A stretch of 64,000 bases of DNA. It comes from Amnibacterium kyonggiense. Its GTDB lineage: Bacteria; Actinomycetota; Actinomycetes; Actinomycetales; Microbacteriaceae. Positions 16,953-25,548 of the stretch are shown one piece after another; the stretch's first letter is position 1, and each line of letters begins with the position of its first letter. A program made the position numbers and the translations under genes. Under the pieces are notes generated by a model. That model was not told where the DNA came from. It was given only the letters and a program-made list of their open reading frames with translations, and ran no database searches. The stretch covers positions 558,001 through 622,000 of the forward strand of contig NZ_SOAM01000002.1 in the NCBI RefSeq assembly GCF_004364555.1, read 5' to 3'.

Positions 16953-18482
16953 ATGGTGCGGTGCCCGCCCAGCCCCGCTCCCGCCGTCGTGGCTGAGCGC
17001 GAGCCCGGTCCGGGCGACGTCCTCGCCGGGCGCTACGAGCTCCTCGCGGAGCTCGGTCGCGGCGGCATGGCGACGGTCTTCAGCGGGATGGACCTCCGGC
17101 TGCAGCGCCGCGTCGCGATCAAGGTGTTCCGCGGCGGCTTCGCGGAGGCGGTCGACCCGCAGCGCACGACGCAGGAGATGCGGCTGCTCGCCGCGGTGAA
17201 CCACCCCTCGGTCGTCGCGGTGCTGGACGCCTCGAACGGCGACGGGGTGTTCGGCGCCTTCCTCGTGATGGAGCTCGTCGTCGGCGACGACCTCGGCGCG
17301 CTCCTCCACCGGGCCCGCGGTCCCCTCGCCGCGGACTTCGCCCGACGCATCGTCGCCGACGTCGCGAGCGCCCTCGCCGCGCTCCACGAGCGGGGCGTCG
17401 TGCACCGCGACGTGAAGCCGGCCAACATCCTCGTCCCCCGCGCGGCCTCCTCCGGCGCCAGCGGTGTGGCCGCGAAGCTCACCGACTTCGGCATCGCCCA
17501 GCTCGTCGACGGCGCGCGGCTCACCGCGCCCGACTCGATCCTCGGCACGGCCGCCTACCTCAGCCCGGAGCAGGTGAAGGGCGCCCCGCCGCGCCCCGCG
17601 AGCGACGTGTACTCGCTCGGCCTCGTGCTGCTCGAGGCGCTGACCGGGAAGCGCGCGTTCCCCGGTCCCGCGGCGGAGGCCGCGATGGCGCGCCTGCAGC
17701 GCCCGCCCGCTCTGCCGGAGGACGCCTCCCCCGCCCTCGCCGACCTGCTCTCGCGGATGACGGCGCTCGACCCCGCGCACCGTCCGCCGGCCGCCGACGT
17801 CGCGGCCGCGCTGCGCGAGCTGCTCGTCGGCCGCGTCACGGCCCCCGACGCGACGCAGACCGCACCCACGCCCGTCGCGGGCATGGCGGCGTTCGCCGCG
17901 CCGCGCGCGTCGGATGCGACGCAGCTGCACGAGCCGCTGTTCACGCCGAGCCGCGGGATGCCGATCAGCGGCCCGGTCGCGGTCGCGCGCCCGGCGCGGC
18001 GGCGCTTCCCCGCGGTGCTCGCGGTCGCGGCCGCCGCCCTCGCCGCCGCGGTCACCGGTGTCGCGATCTCGGCGGCGTCGAACGTCAGCACCACGAACAC
18101 CGCCGAGCAGCAGCGGTCGACGGCCTCCAGCGCGCCGAAGGACGCCGGTGCGCGGGCGCAGCAGCAGGTCGCCGCGGGCGCGGACGAGGACGCCGGCGTC
18201 GTCAAGGCCGTCCCGAAGCCGGTCTCCAAGCCGACGACCCCGAAGCCGAGCCCGAGCGCGACCACCCCGACGCCGACGCCGACGGGCGGCGCGACGTCCA
18301 CGACGCCGGTCGAGCCGAGCGGGACACCGACCTCGTCGACGCCGTCCTCGCCGCCGCCGACGGAGGTCGCGCCGGTGCCGAGCGACACCCCGACGACCGG
18401 CGAGGGCGCGAGCAGCGACCCGACGCCGCCGGACGGCCAGCCGATCGTGCAGCTGCCGCTCGCCGACGGCGCCGAGAACTAG
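16953..18482 (+). CDS. Membrane Ser/Thr protein kinase (PknB-like) without PASTA
   Basis: 509-aa transmembrane kinase. The kinase domain (residues ~26-292) has GRGGMATVF, Lys57 in VAIKVF, HRDVKPAN (Asp153), DFG (178-180) and LSPEQ. A Thr/Pro-rich juxtamembrane region leads to one membrane helix (about 352-373, FPAVLAVAAAALAAAVTGVAI). The ~135-residue extracytoplasmic tail is Pro/Thr/Ser-rich (KPTTPKPSPSATTPTPTPT) and has no PASTA repeat. ATG 16953 and GTG 16956 are equally possible starts after GGGGAG; GTG 16989 is also possible. It is convergent with the PASTA-bearing penicillin-binding protein. A cell-envelope stress or growth-signalling role is inferred. Confidence 0.9.
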   Translation: MVRCPPSPAPAVVAEREPGPGDVLAGRYELLAELGRGGMATVFSGMDLRLQRRVAIKVFRGGFAEAVDPQRTTQEMRLLAAVNHPSVVAVLDASNGDGVFGAFLVMELVVGDDLGALLHRARGPLAADFARRIVADVASALAALHERGVVHRDVKPANILVPRAASSGASGVAAKLTDFGIAQLVDGARLTAPDSILGTAAYLSPEQVKGAPPRPASDVYSLGLVLLEALTGKRAFPGPAAEAAMARLQRPPALPEDASPALADLLSRMTALDPAHRPPAADVAAALRELLVGRVTAPDATQTAPTPVAGMAAFAAPRASDATQLHEPLFTPSRGMPISGPVAVARPARRRFPAVLAVAAAALAAAVTGVAISAASNVSTTNTAEQQRSTASSAPKDAGARAQQQVAAGADEDAGVVKAVPKPVSKPTTPKPSPSATTPTPTPTGGATSTTPVEPSGTPTSSTPSSPPPTEVAPVPSDTPTTGEGASSDPTPPDGQPIVQLPLADGAEN

Positions 18483-18532
18483 AGCCGACCGACTCCCCCG
18501 CAGCCCTGCCGCCTGGCCCCGTCGGCCGAGGG

Positions 18533-20971
18533 TCAGCCGGTGCCGTCGCTCGTCTGGATCGCGACCGACGAGCCCGCCGGGAGCTGGCTCCCGGCCGCCG
18601 GGTCGGTGCCCGCGACCGTGCCGGCCGGCTGCGAGGACGCGGTCGTACCGTTCAAGGTCCACTTGTAGCCGGCGGCGACGAGCGCCGCCTCGGCCGCCTC
18701 CGGGGACTGGCCCGCGACGTCCGGGACGGTGCCGGTCTGCGTGGCCTGGTCGGGCTGCTGCTGGACCGCACCGCCGGAGAGGTACTGCGGCTCCGGCGCC
18801 GTCCACGAGGTCGCGCCGCCGTAGTCCTTGTTCACCGCGGTCTGGATGTCCTTCCAGACGCAGTGCCGGGCGTCCGACGCGAGGCCCTGGCCGCTCGAGT
18901 AGCAGGGCGTCGTCCCCGGGAACACCACCTTCCGGAGGTTCTGCCTGGCGCCGTTCACCGAGCCGTTGTTGCCGATCCAGACCGAGGTGGCCGCCTTGGA
19001 GGTCGTGCCCGTCATCCAGGTGTCGTACGCGCTGTCCGTCGTGCCGGTCTTGCCGAACTCGTAGAGCCCGTCCGGCGTGTTGTCGCCGCCGGCGGTGCCG
19101 CCCTGGAAGACGCCGCGCAGGGCGTACACCGCGGCGTTCGCGACGGCCGGGTCGACGACCTGCTTGCAGGTGCTCCCCGGGACGGCCAGCTCCGATCCGT
19201 CGGTCTTCACGACCTTCTCGATCGCGATCGGGGAGCAGTACTTCCCCTCGTTCGCGATGCCGGCGTACGCGGCCGCGATCGATACCGGGGAGACCGTGTA
19301 CGCGCCGCCGATGACGAACGACGCGTACTGCGTCGGGTCGCTGTTGCCAACGATCGGCGTGACGCCGAAGTCGTCCGCGATGCCCTTGATGTCGCAGAGA
19401 TCGAGCTGCTGCGCCATGTGGACGAACGTGCCGTTGATCGACTTCGCCGTGCCGGTCAGGACCGACTGGTACCCGCCCTCGTCGGACGTGTCGTTGCCGT
19501 AGGTGTACGGGATGCCCGCGTAGGGCTTCCCGCAGGCGGTGAAGTCGCTGACGGTCCCGGGGTTCGAGTCGACCACGGTGTTCAGCGTGTGCCCGGTCTT
19601 CAGCCAGTCGAGCAGCGTGAACACCTTGAAGGTGGAGCCGGGCTGCCACCCGCCGCTCTGGCCGAGCGCGTAGTTCGCGGTGTAGTTCACCGCCGAGCTC
19701 GTGCCGCCCTTCGTGTAGCTGAAGTCCTTGTTCGTGACCATCGTGAGGATCCGGCCGGTGCCGACCTCGACGGTGACCGCGGCGCCGCCGATGTTGTACG
19801 ACGTCGTCTTCTTCGGCACGTAGGCCGTCATCGCCTTCTTCGCGGCGCGCTCGGCCTTCAGGTCGAGGGTCGTGTAGATCTTCCAGCCCGAGCGCTGCAG
19901 GTTCGCCTCGCGCTCGTTCTTCGTCTTGCCGAACGCCGAGTCGTTGAGGACGGTCCGGTACACGTAGTCGCAGAAGAACCCGGCGACGCCGGCGGCCTCG
20001 CAGCCGGTCTGCGTCGTGGTGATCTTCGTCGCGATCGGCGTCGCGACGGCCTCGTCGTACTGCGCCTTCGTGATCATCCTGTTCTTCAGCTCGACGCCGA
20101 GGATGTAGTCGCGGCGCTCCTTGTTCCGCGCCCAGTTGTCCTTCACGTCGAGCCGCAGGTACTGCGGGTTGTTCACGATCGCGATGAGGCTCGCGGCCTG
20201 CGCCACGGTCAGCTTCTCGGCGGTGGAGTCGAAGTAGTACTCGGCCGCCGACTCGATGCCGTAGACGCGGCCGCCGAAGCCGGCGATGTTGAGGTACCCG
20301 AGCAGGATCTGATCCTTCGAGTACTTCTTCTCGAGCGCGATCGCGTACCGCGCCTCCTTCAGCTTGCGTCCGACGGAGGCGTCGGTGCACACGTCGTAGG
20401 CCGCCGTGACCTGCTTCTGCGTCGGCTGGTTCTCGGCCTCCTGCACGCAGACGTTCTTCACGTACTGCTGCGTGATCGTCGAGGCGCCCTGCAGGTCCGA
20501 GCCGGCGAGGTTGCCGACGGCCGCGCGGACGATGCCGAGCGGGTCGATGCCGCCGTGATCGTAGTAGCGGACGTCCTCCCCCGCGACGGCCGCGTTCTTC
20601 GCGACCTGGGAGATCTCGTCCCACTTCACGACCTGGCGGTTCTGTGCGAAGAAGGACGCGATGAGGACGTCCTTGTCGCCGTCCTTCGCGTAGATCTCCG
20701 TCTTCTGGTCGAGCGCGGAGATCTTCAGGTCGCTCGGCAGCTCCTCGAACGCGCTGATGCCGCTCTTCGCCGTCGTGCCCGTGAGGGCGATCGCGGGCGT
20801 CACCGCGACCGCGACCATGACCCCCGCGACGACGGCGATGGCGAGCATGCCGAAGAAGGCGGAGACGGCCGATCCGGTGCGGGGGCGGGAGGGCATCCGA
20901 GGATCGTACGGAGGCACGGCGCTCCCGGTGGTCGTGACAGGCGGTCTGGGTCGATCCGATGGGGACTTCAC
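18533..20971 (-). CDS. Bifunctional class A penicillin-binding protein with one PASTA domain
   Basis: 812-aa peptidoglycan synthase. A membrane anchor (residues ~36-66) precedes a GT51 glycosyltransferase domain (AGEDVRYYDHGGID near 131, GASTITQQYVKN 162-173). The transpeptidase domain has the nucleophile Ser446 in PGSTFK, SIN at 511-513 and KTGT at 641-644. Residues ~747-806 are a single PASTA domain (GTVPDVAGQSPEAAEAALVAAGYKW), which binds muropeptides or lipid II in this family. GTG 20971 is the longest start; ATG 20896 (787 aa) is an alternative and neither has a clear ribosome-binding site. It is the last gene of a minus-strand run behind the FtsK-gamma-like protein, 24 bp away. Confidence 0.93.
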   Translation of the reverse strand: MKSPSDRPRPPVTTTGSAVPPYDPRMPSRPRTGSAVSAFFGMLAIAVVAGVMVAVAVTPAIALTGTTAKSGISAFEELPSDLKISALDQKTEIYAKDGDKDVLIASFFAQNRQVVKWDEISQVAKNAAVAGEDVRYYDHGGIDPLGIVRAAVGNLAGSDLQGASTITQQYVKNVCVQEAENQPTQKQVTAAYDVCTDASVGRKLKEARYAIALEKKYSKDQILLGYLNIAGFGGRVYGIESAAEYYFDSTAEKLTVAQAASLIAIVNNPQYLRLDVKDNWARNKERRDYILGVELKNRMITKAQYDEAVATPIATKITTTQTGCEAAGVAGFFCDYVYRTVLNDSAFGKTKNEREANLQRSGWKIYTTLDLKAERAAKKAMTAYVPKKTTSYNIGGAAVTVEVGTGRILTMVTNKDFSYTKGGTSSAVNYTANYALGQSGGWQPGSTFKVFTLLDWLKTGHTLNTVVDSNPGTVSDFTACGKPYAGIPYTYGNDTSDEGGYQSVLTGTAKSINGTFVHMAQQLDLCDIKGIADDFGVTPIVGNSDPTQYASFVIGGAYTVSPVSIAAAYAGIANEGKYCSPIAIEKVVKTDGSELAVPGSTCKQVVDPAVANAAVYALRGVFQGGTAGGDNTPDGLYEFGKTGTTDSAYDTWMTGTTSKAATSVWIGNNGSVNGARQNLRKVVFPGTTPCYSSGQGLASDARHCVWKDIQTAVNKDYGGATSWTAPEPQYLSGGAVQQQPDQATQTGTVPDVAGQSPEAAEAALVAAGYKWTLNGTTASSQPAGTVAGTDPAAGSQLPAGSSVAIQTSDGTG

Positions 20972-20995
20972 AGGCGGGGGCGGTGCCCCGCCGGA

Positions 20996-21826
20996 TCAGA
21001 CCTCGGCGAGGAGCTGCTCCACCTCGGGCAGGCGCTCCTTCGGCAGGAGCACCTGGCGCGGCAGCGAGCCGGTGGCGGGGCCGACGAAGTGCTGCTGCTC
21101 GAGATCGGAGAGCAGCCGGCGCGCCCGCGAGTACGGGAGGTCGAGGTCGCGCTGCAGGCGCGCCGCGGAGGCGTACTGCGTCGAGACGACGAGCCGGGCG
21201 GCGCGCGCGAAGTCGCGGTAGTCGTCGCCGAGGTCCGCCTTCAGCTGCTCGAGGTCCGCACGGACGGCACCGGCCAGCGGCTCGGCCACGACCGGCTCCT
21301 CCTCGGCGACGGCGTCGGCGCCGGGTTCGGCGCTCGGCTCGGCGACACGGGCGGCGGGCGCCGCCTCGACCGGGGCGGGCTGCTGCTCGGGGACCACGAT
21401 GATGTCGTTCGCGGCGGTCACGACCTCGCGGACCTCCACCGAGTCCGGGTCGTCGTCCGAGGTGAAGTAGAGGACGTCGGGCTGCACGTCGAGCGCGCGC
21501 ACGGCGGGCACGGCGATCCGGGCGGCCTTCGCCGGAGCCGGAGCCGGCTCGTCGACCGACGGGGCCGCGTCGACGGGCTCCGCCGCCGTGGCGGGCTCAG
21601 CCGGGGCGATGCCGAGCGTCGCCGCGAGCTCGACGTCCACCGGGTGCCGGCGCTCCGAGACCTGCATGCGCGAACCGATCGCCAGCACGGCCCCCGCGCC
21701 GAGCGCCACGCCGACCGCGACGCCCGCCGGCCAGTACGCGTAGAGGACCGCGGCGGTCACGCCGACGGCCGCGAGCAGCAGCAGGGCGACGACGACGGGA
21801 CGGGCGACGGACAGGGGTGAGGGCAT
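20996..21826 (-). CDS. Membrane protein with C-terminal FtsK-gamma-like winged helix (long paralog)
   Basis: 276-aa protein. Two membrane helices (residues ~8-30 and 33-51, joined by YWPAGV) are followed by a ~130-residue Ala/Pro/Glu-rich linker and a C-terminal winged helix (~203-262). The last region reads FARAARLVVSTQYASAARLQ then YSRARRLLSDLEQQHFVGP, which matches the DNA-reading gamma domain of FtsK/SpoIIIE. There is no RecA-like motor. ATG 21826 has GAGGAAC 6 nt upstream. The neighbour upstream (22069-22596) is a shorter paralog and the penicillin-binding protein follows 24 bp downstream. A DNA-to-membrane link in cell division is inference. Confidence 0.8.
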   Translation of the reverse strand: MPSPLSVARPVVVALLLLAAVGVTAAVLYAYWPAGVAVGVALGAGAVLAIGSRMQVSERRHPVDVELAATLGIAPAEPATAAEPVDAAPSVDEPAPAPAKAARIAVPAVRALDVQPDVLYFTSDDDPDSVEVREVVTAANDIIVVPEQQPAPVEAAPAARVAEPSAEPGADAVAEEEPVVAEPLAGAVRADLEQLKADLGDDYRDFARAARLVVSTQYASAARLQRDLDLPYSRARRLLSDLEQQHFVGPATGSLPRQVLLPKERLPEVEQLLAEV

Positions 21827-22029
21827 GGGTGTTCCTCGATTCGGGCGCGCTCGACGTCGGGGTCCGGGCACGGGGCGCATCCCACGCGTCGAGAGGGCGA
21901 CGTCTTCGGCGTGGGCGGACGACGGGGCGTCGTCACAACGATGTCATTCTCCACGATGGAGCCTGCTCGGAACCGGGGTTCAGGGCTCTCTTGGGAAGCG
22001 GACGGCGCGTCGTTACCGGACCGATACGA

Positions 22030-22056
22030 AGGTGCCCCCGAAGATCGGGGGCACCT
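22030..22056 (-). terminator. Strong hairpin after the short FtsK-gamma-like gene
   Basis: Perfect 11-bp stem AGGTGCCCCCG / CGGGGGCACCT with a 5-nt loop, starting 12 bp after the stop codon on the minus strand. There is no T-run, as is common in actinobacteria. It would separate the short paralog from the long paralog transcriptionally. Confidence 0.7.
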
Positions 22057-22068
22057 CTGGGGACCCTG

Positions 22069-22596
22069 TCAGAGCCGCATCAGACGGTCCAGCTCGGGCG
22101 CCCGATCGCGCGCGAGCCGCACCACGCGGGGACGCGTGCCGCGGGACGGCCCGACGAAGCCCTCGCGCTCCAGCTGGCCCATCAGGTGCTGCGCCGTCGC
22201 GGTGCTGACCCGCAGCTCGCGCTGGAGACCGGCGACGGAGGCCCACTGCGCGTGCGTCACCTGCAGGGCGGCGCGTCGGAACACCGGCCAGTCGTCGCCC
22301 AGGCGCACGCGGAGCCGGCGGAACTCCGCACGGAGCTCCTCCTCCCCCGCCAGCTCGTGCAGGCCGTCGGCCGGCTCGGCGAACGCGGAGGCCGTCATCG
22401 CGCGGCCGACGTGCAGCACCGCGAGCGTGCCGACCACGAGCCCGAGGACGACGCCGGCGGGCCACCACGCCCAGAACGCGATGAGCACCATCCCGAAGCC
22501 GACCGCGCCGCCGACCGCGGCGTAGCGGGCGTTCCGCTCGTCGAGCTCGTCCAGCACCGGCGGCAGCGCACGCCGCTCGTCCGTGATCGTCACCAC
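22069..22596 (-). CDS. Membrane protein with C-terminal FtsK-gamma-like winged helix (short paralog)
   Basis: 175-aa protein built like its neighbour: two membrane helices (~26-43 and 45-64, with WWPAGV between) and a winged-helix domain (~104-162). The domain reads LGDDWPVFRRAALQVTHAQW then VAGLQRELRVSTATAQHLMG and EREGFVGPSRG, clearly parallel to the other gene's LGDDYRDFARAARLVVSTQY and HFVGPATG. The long linker is absent here. GTG 22596 (or 22593) follows GGGGGA. The two genes look like an old tandem duplication, later separated by a hairpin terminator. Confidence 0.8.
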   Translation of the reverse strand: MVTITDERRALPPVLDELDERNARYAAVGGAVGFGMVLIAFWAWWPAGVVLGLVVGTLAVLHVGRAMTASAFAEPADGLHELAGEEELRAEFRRLRVRLGDDWPVFRRAALQVTHAQWASVAGLQRELRVSTATAQHLMGQLEREGFVGPSRGTRPRVVRLARDRAPELDRLMRL

Positions 22597-22688
22597 TTCG
22601 GTCCCCCGTCCGTCCTGCTCGATCAGGATGGTCGGGCGAGGCCGTCGCGACGCGGAGGGGCGTGCCCCCAGACCGGGTGCGGTGGGGA

Positions 22689-23084
22689 TCAGCCGCGGCG
22701 GACGCGGCGGATGCGGATCGGGCCCTTCGCGGTCGACGGGTCGACGACGGAGCCGTGCTGGAGGATCTCGACCTCCCCCGCCGCGACGAGCCGGCGGGCC
22801 GCCCGGCGCACCGGTTCCATGAGCGGGCGCCAGTCCTCCGCAGCGGCGCGGGCGACGTCGGAGGGGCAGATCGTGGCCGTCGCCGCTCTGGTCTCGAGCA
22901 GGGCGAGGATGTCGCGCTCGAGCGCCCAGTCGGACTCGTGGAGGCCGGCGCGGCGGCACGCGTCGCTGCAGTAGCGGACGTGCTCCCAGTCCCGGGCCCA
23001 CTTCGCGCGCCACTCGATCCGCCGGCCGCAGACCGCGCAGGTCTTCTCGGCGGGCGGCTCGGGAGCGGCGCGATCGCGGCCCAT
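22689..23084 (-). CDS. DUF2256/DUF3253 zinc-finger protein
   Basis: 131-aa protein with two known domains of unknown function. Residues ~14-46 form a DUF2256-type zinc knuckle (CAVCGRRIEWRAKWARDW, then YCSDACRR). Residues ~50-130 are DUF3253, a winged-helix-like module (ILALLETRAATATICPSDVARA, then GEVEILQHGSVVDPSTAKGPIRIR). ATG 23084 lies 14 bp after the AKR stop, so the two genes form an operon. The zinc knuckle plus winged helix suggests nucleic-acid binding, but no function is known. Confidence 0.85.
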   Translation of the reverse strand: MGRDRAAPEPPAEKTCAVCGRRIEWRAKWARDWEHVRYCSDACRRAGLHESDWALERDILALLETRAATATICPSDVARAAAEDWRPLMEPVRRAARRLVAAGEVEILQHGSVVDPSTAKGPIRIRRVRRG

Positions 23085-23098
23085 GATGCGCTCCGCGG

Positions 23099-24028
23099 TC
23101 AGGCGGAGACCGGCTCCGTCGCGGCCGACAGCTGCTCGAGGTCCTGGGGCGTCAGCCGCACCTGTGCCGCGGCGAGGAGGTCGGCCACCTGCTCGGGTGT
23201 GCGGGCGCTCGCGATCGGTGCCGCGACCGTGCGCTGGGCGGCGAGCCACGCCAGCGCCACCGCGGTGACGGAGGTGCCGCGGTCCGCTGCGACGTCGTCG
23301 AGCACCGCGAGCAGGTCGATGTTGCGCGGGTCCTCGAGGTAGCGACCGGCGTTGCCCGCGCGCGCGGACTCGGTGGTCGTGCCCGGACGGTACTTGCCGG
23401 TCAGGAAGCCGCTCGCGAGCGACGAGTAGGGGATCTCGACGACGCCGAGCTGCTCGAGCGCCGGGACGAGCTCGACCTCGATGCCGCGCTCGACGAGACT
23501 CCACTTGTCCTGCGCGACCGTGAACGGCGTCAGCCCCTCGGCCTCCGCGATCGCCGCAGCCGACCCCAGGCGCTCCGCGCTGAAGTTCGACGCGCCGATC
23601 TCCCGCACCTTGCCGGCCCGGATCAGGCGGTCGAAGGCCGCGAGCGTCTCCTCCTGCGGAGCGTCTGGGTCGTCCCGGTGCGCGAAGTAGAGGTCGATGC
23701 GATCGGTCTGCAGCCGCCGCAGGGAGTCCTCGACCGCCGCCTCGATGTTCGCGGCGGACAACCCCTTGCGCGTCTCGAGCGCCCCCACCTTCGTCACGAT
23801 GACGAGGTCGTCCCGGTCGCTGCGCCGCGCGAGCCACTCACCGATGATCGTCTCCGACTCACCGCCGGCGTTCCCGGGCAGCCACGCGACGTAGACGTCG
23901 GCCGTGTCGATGGCCCGGCCGCCCCCGTCCACGAACGCGTCGAGGACCCGGAAGCCCTCCGCGCGGTCCGCTGTCCAGCCGAAGACGTTGCCGCCCAGCA
24001 CGATGGGTCCGAAGTCGAGTGCGGTCAC
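23099..24028 (-). CDS. Aldo/keto reductase
   Basis: 309-aa NAD(P)H-dependent oxidoreductase. It has the AKR features ALDFGPIVLGGNVFGW, DTADVYVAW (Asp and Tyr of the active site), VIVTKVG (catalytic Lys) and YFAHRDDPDAP (His). GTG 24028 is chosen because homologues begin here and CATGAT lies 7 nt upstream; ATG 24040 adds four residues. It diverges from the CYTH-CHAD gene and is followed by the DUF2256/DUF3253 gene. Substrate unknown. Confidence 0.9.
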   Translation of the reverse strand: MTALDFGPIVLGGNVFGWTADRAEGFRVLDAFVDGGGRAIDTADVYVAWLPGNAGGESETIIGEWLARRSDRDDLVIVTKVGALETRKGLSAANIEAAVEDSLRRLQTDRIDLYFAHRDDPDAPQEETLAAFDRLIRAGKVREIGASNFSAERLGSAAAIAEAEGLTPFTVAQDKWSLVERGIEVELVPALEQLGVVEIPYSSLASGFLTGKYRPGTTTESARAGNAGRYLEDPRNIDLLAVLDDVAADRGTSVTAVALAWLAAQRTVAAPIASARTPEQVADLLAAAQVRLTPQDLEQLSAATEPVSA

Positions 24029-24063
24029 GGCTCCGATCATGCTCCGCGGGCAGGATGGGGCCT

Positions 24064-25548
24064 GTGAGTGTGTCGAGAGCGATCGAGGTCGAGCGCAAGT
24101 ACGCCGTGCCGGACGGCGTCGCGCTGCCGTCGTTCGAGCGGGTCCCGGGCGTCGTGTCCGTCGAGCGCCGCGCGGGCGTGCACCTCGACGCCGTGTACGT
24201 CGACACCGAGGACCGCGCGCTGCTCGGCGCCGGCATCGTGGTGCGCCGCCGCACCGGCGGCCACGACGAGGGCTGGCACATGAAGCTGCGCGGCACGACG
24301 GGCCGCGTCGAGCTCCACGCCCCGATCGATCCGGCGGCCACCGACCGCCTGCCGGACGCCTTCGCCGCCGCGCTGCGGAGCCGCGTCCGCGGGCGCCCGC
24401 TCGCGCCGATCGCGCTGATCCGGACCGAGCGGCGCGCCGTCGTGCTCGTCGACCGGGACGGCGACGGCGTGGAGGTCGTCGACGACCTCGTCTCCGCGAC
24501 CGACGTGGCCGCGGGCGTGCTGCGGACCTGGCGGGAGTGGGAGGCCGAGCAGGCCGAGGACACGCCGGTCTGCGAGGCCCTCCTCGACCGCGTCGACGGA
24601 ACCCTGCGCACCGCGGGCGCGACCGACTCCGCCAGCCCGGCCAAGATCGCCCAGGCCCTCGGCCTCGTGGGCAGCCGCCGGTCCGAGGCGCCGCCCCGCA
24701 CGGCGGGCGCCGTCGTGGTCGCGCTCGTCGCCGGGCATGTGGAGGAGCTGCACCGCGGCCTCCAGTCGCTCGTCCTCGACGACGACCCGGACGGCACGAC
24801 GGTCCACGGGCTGCGCAAGACGGTGCGCCGGGCGCGGTCCGTGCTCGCGATCGAGGGCGTCACGGGGCCGGCCGGGCGGGCGCTCCGCCAGCGGCTGGGC
24901 GACCTGGGCCGTCTGCTCGGCGAGCTCCGGGACCCGCTGATCGCGGCCCGCACGGCCGCCGGGCTGCTGGACGAGCTGCCCGCCGGAACCCCGGGGCTCG
25001 ACGCCGCCCGCGCGCTCCTCGTCGACGAGCCGGCGGCCGGGCTCGACGACCGCACGGCCGCGCTCGTCGACCGGCTGGCCGGCGAGGACGTCCTCGACCT
25101 GCTCGCGGACCTCGAGCGCTTCGACCCCGACGGGCCGCTCGTGGACGAGCGGCCCAAGGCGCTGCGGCCCTTCGCGGAGGCGGCGGTGCGCCGTGCGCGG
25201 AAGCGCTCCCGGCGCGGCGTCCGAGGGGACCTCGACGCCCTCCACCGCGCGCGGAAGGCGGCGAAGCGGGCCCGCTTCACGGTCGAGGAGCTCGTCGCCG
25301 CCGGCGTCGTGCCGGGGAAGTCGACGCTCGTGCGGTCGGCGAAGCGCGACGAGCGGGCGCAGGACGTCCTCGGCGAGCACCGCGACCTCGCCCTGCTCCT
25401 CGACGCGCTGCCGGCGGCGTCGGAGCGGCTCACCGCGGCCGGGGACAACGCCTTCGCGCTGGGCCTGATCGCCGCCGCGGGGCAGCGACGGCTCGCACGC
25501 CTGCACCGCGCGGCCGAACGGGCCGTCCGCCGGCTGGACCGGCCCTAG
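24064..25548 (+). CDS. CYTH-CHAD domain protein
   Basis: 494-aa protein. The N-terminal CYTH domain starts with the metal/triphosphate motif IEVERKYAV (ExExK) and continues to ~200; CYTH enzymes hydrolyse inorganic triphosphate or bind polyphosphate. The C-terminal CHAD domain (~210-490) carries the conserved His-containing helices VHGLRKTVRRARS and LHRARKAAKRARFTVEEL, which bind polyphosphate. GTG 24064 has CAGGAT 7 nt upstream and is probably leaderless. It shares the bases CTAG with the convergent MFS gene stop. Confidence 0.9.
   Translation: MSVSRAIEVERKYAVPDGVALPSFERVPGVVSVERRAGVHLDAVYVDTEDRALLGAGIVVRRRTGGHDEGWHMKLRGTTGRVELHAPIDPAATDRLPDAFAAALRSRVRGRPLAPIALIRTERRAVVLVDRDGDGVEVVDDLVSATDVAAGVLRTWREWEAEQAEDTPVCEALLDRVDGTLRTAGATDSASPAKIAQALGLVGSRRSEAPPRTAGAVVVALVAGHVEELHRGLQSLVLDDDPDGTTVHGLRKTVRRARSVLAIEGVTGPAGRALRQRLGDLGRLLGELRDPLIAARTAAGLLDELPAGTPGLDAARALLVDEPAAGLDDRTAALVDRLAGEDVLDLLADLERFDPDGPLVDERPKALRPFAEAAVRRARKRSRRGVRGDLDALHRARKAAKRARFTVEELVAAGVVPGKSTLVRSAKRDERAQDVLGEHRDLALLLDALPAASERLTAAGDNAFALGLIAAAGQRRLARLHRAAERAVRRLDRP

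Noticed and set aside
16704-20624. Open frame of about 1300 codons on the minus strand spanning kinase and penicillin-binding protein genes
   Set aside because: It is out of frame with or antisense to two well-supported genes and its translation is low-complexity.
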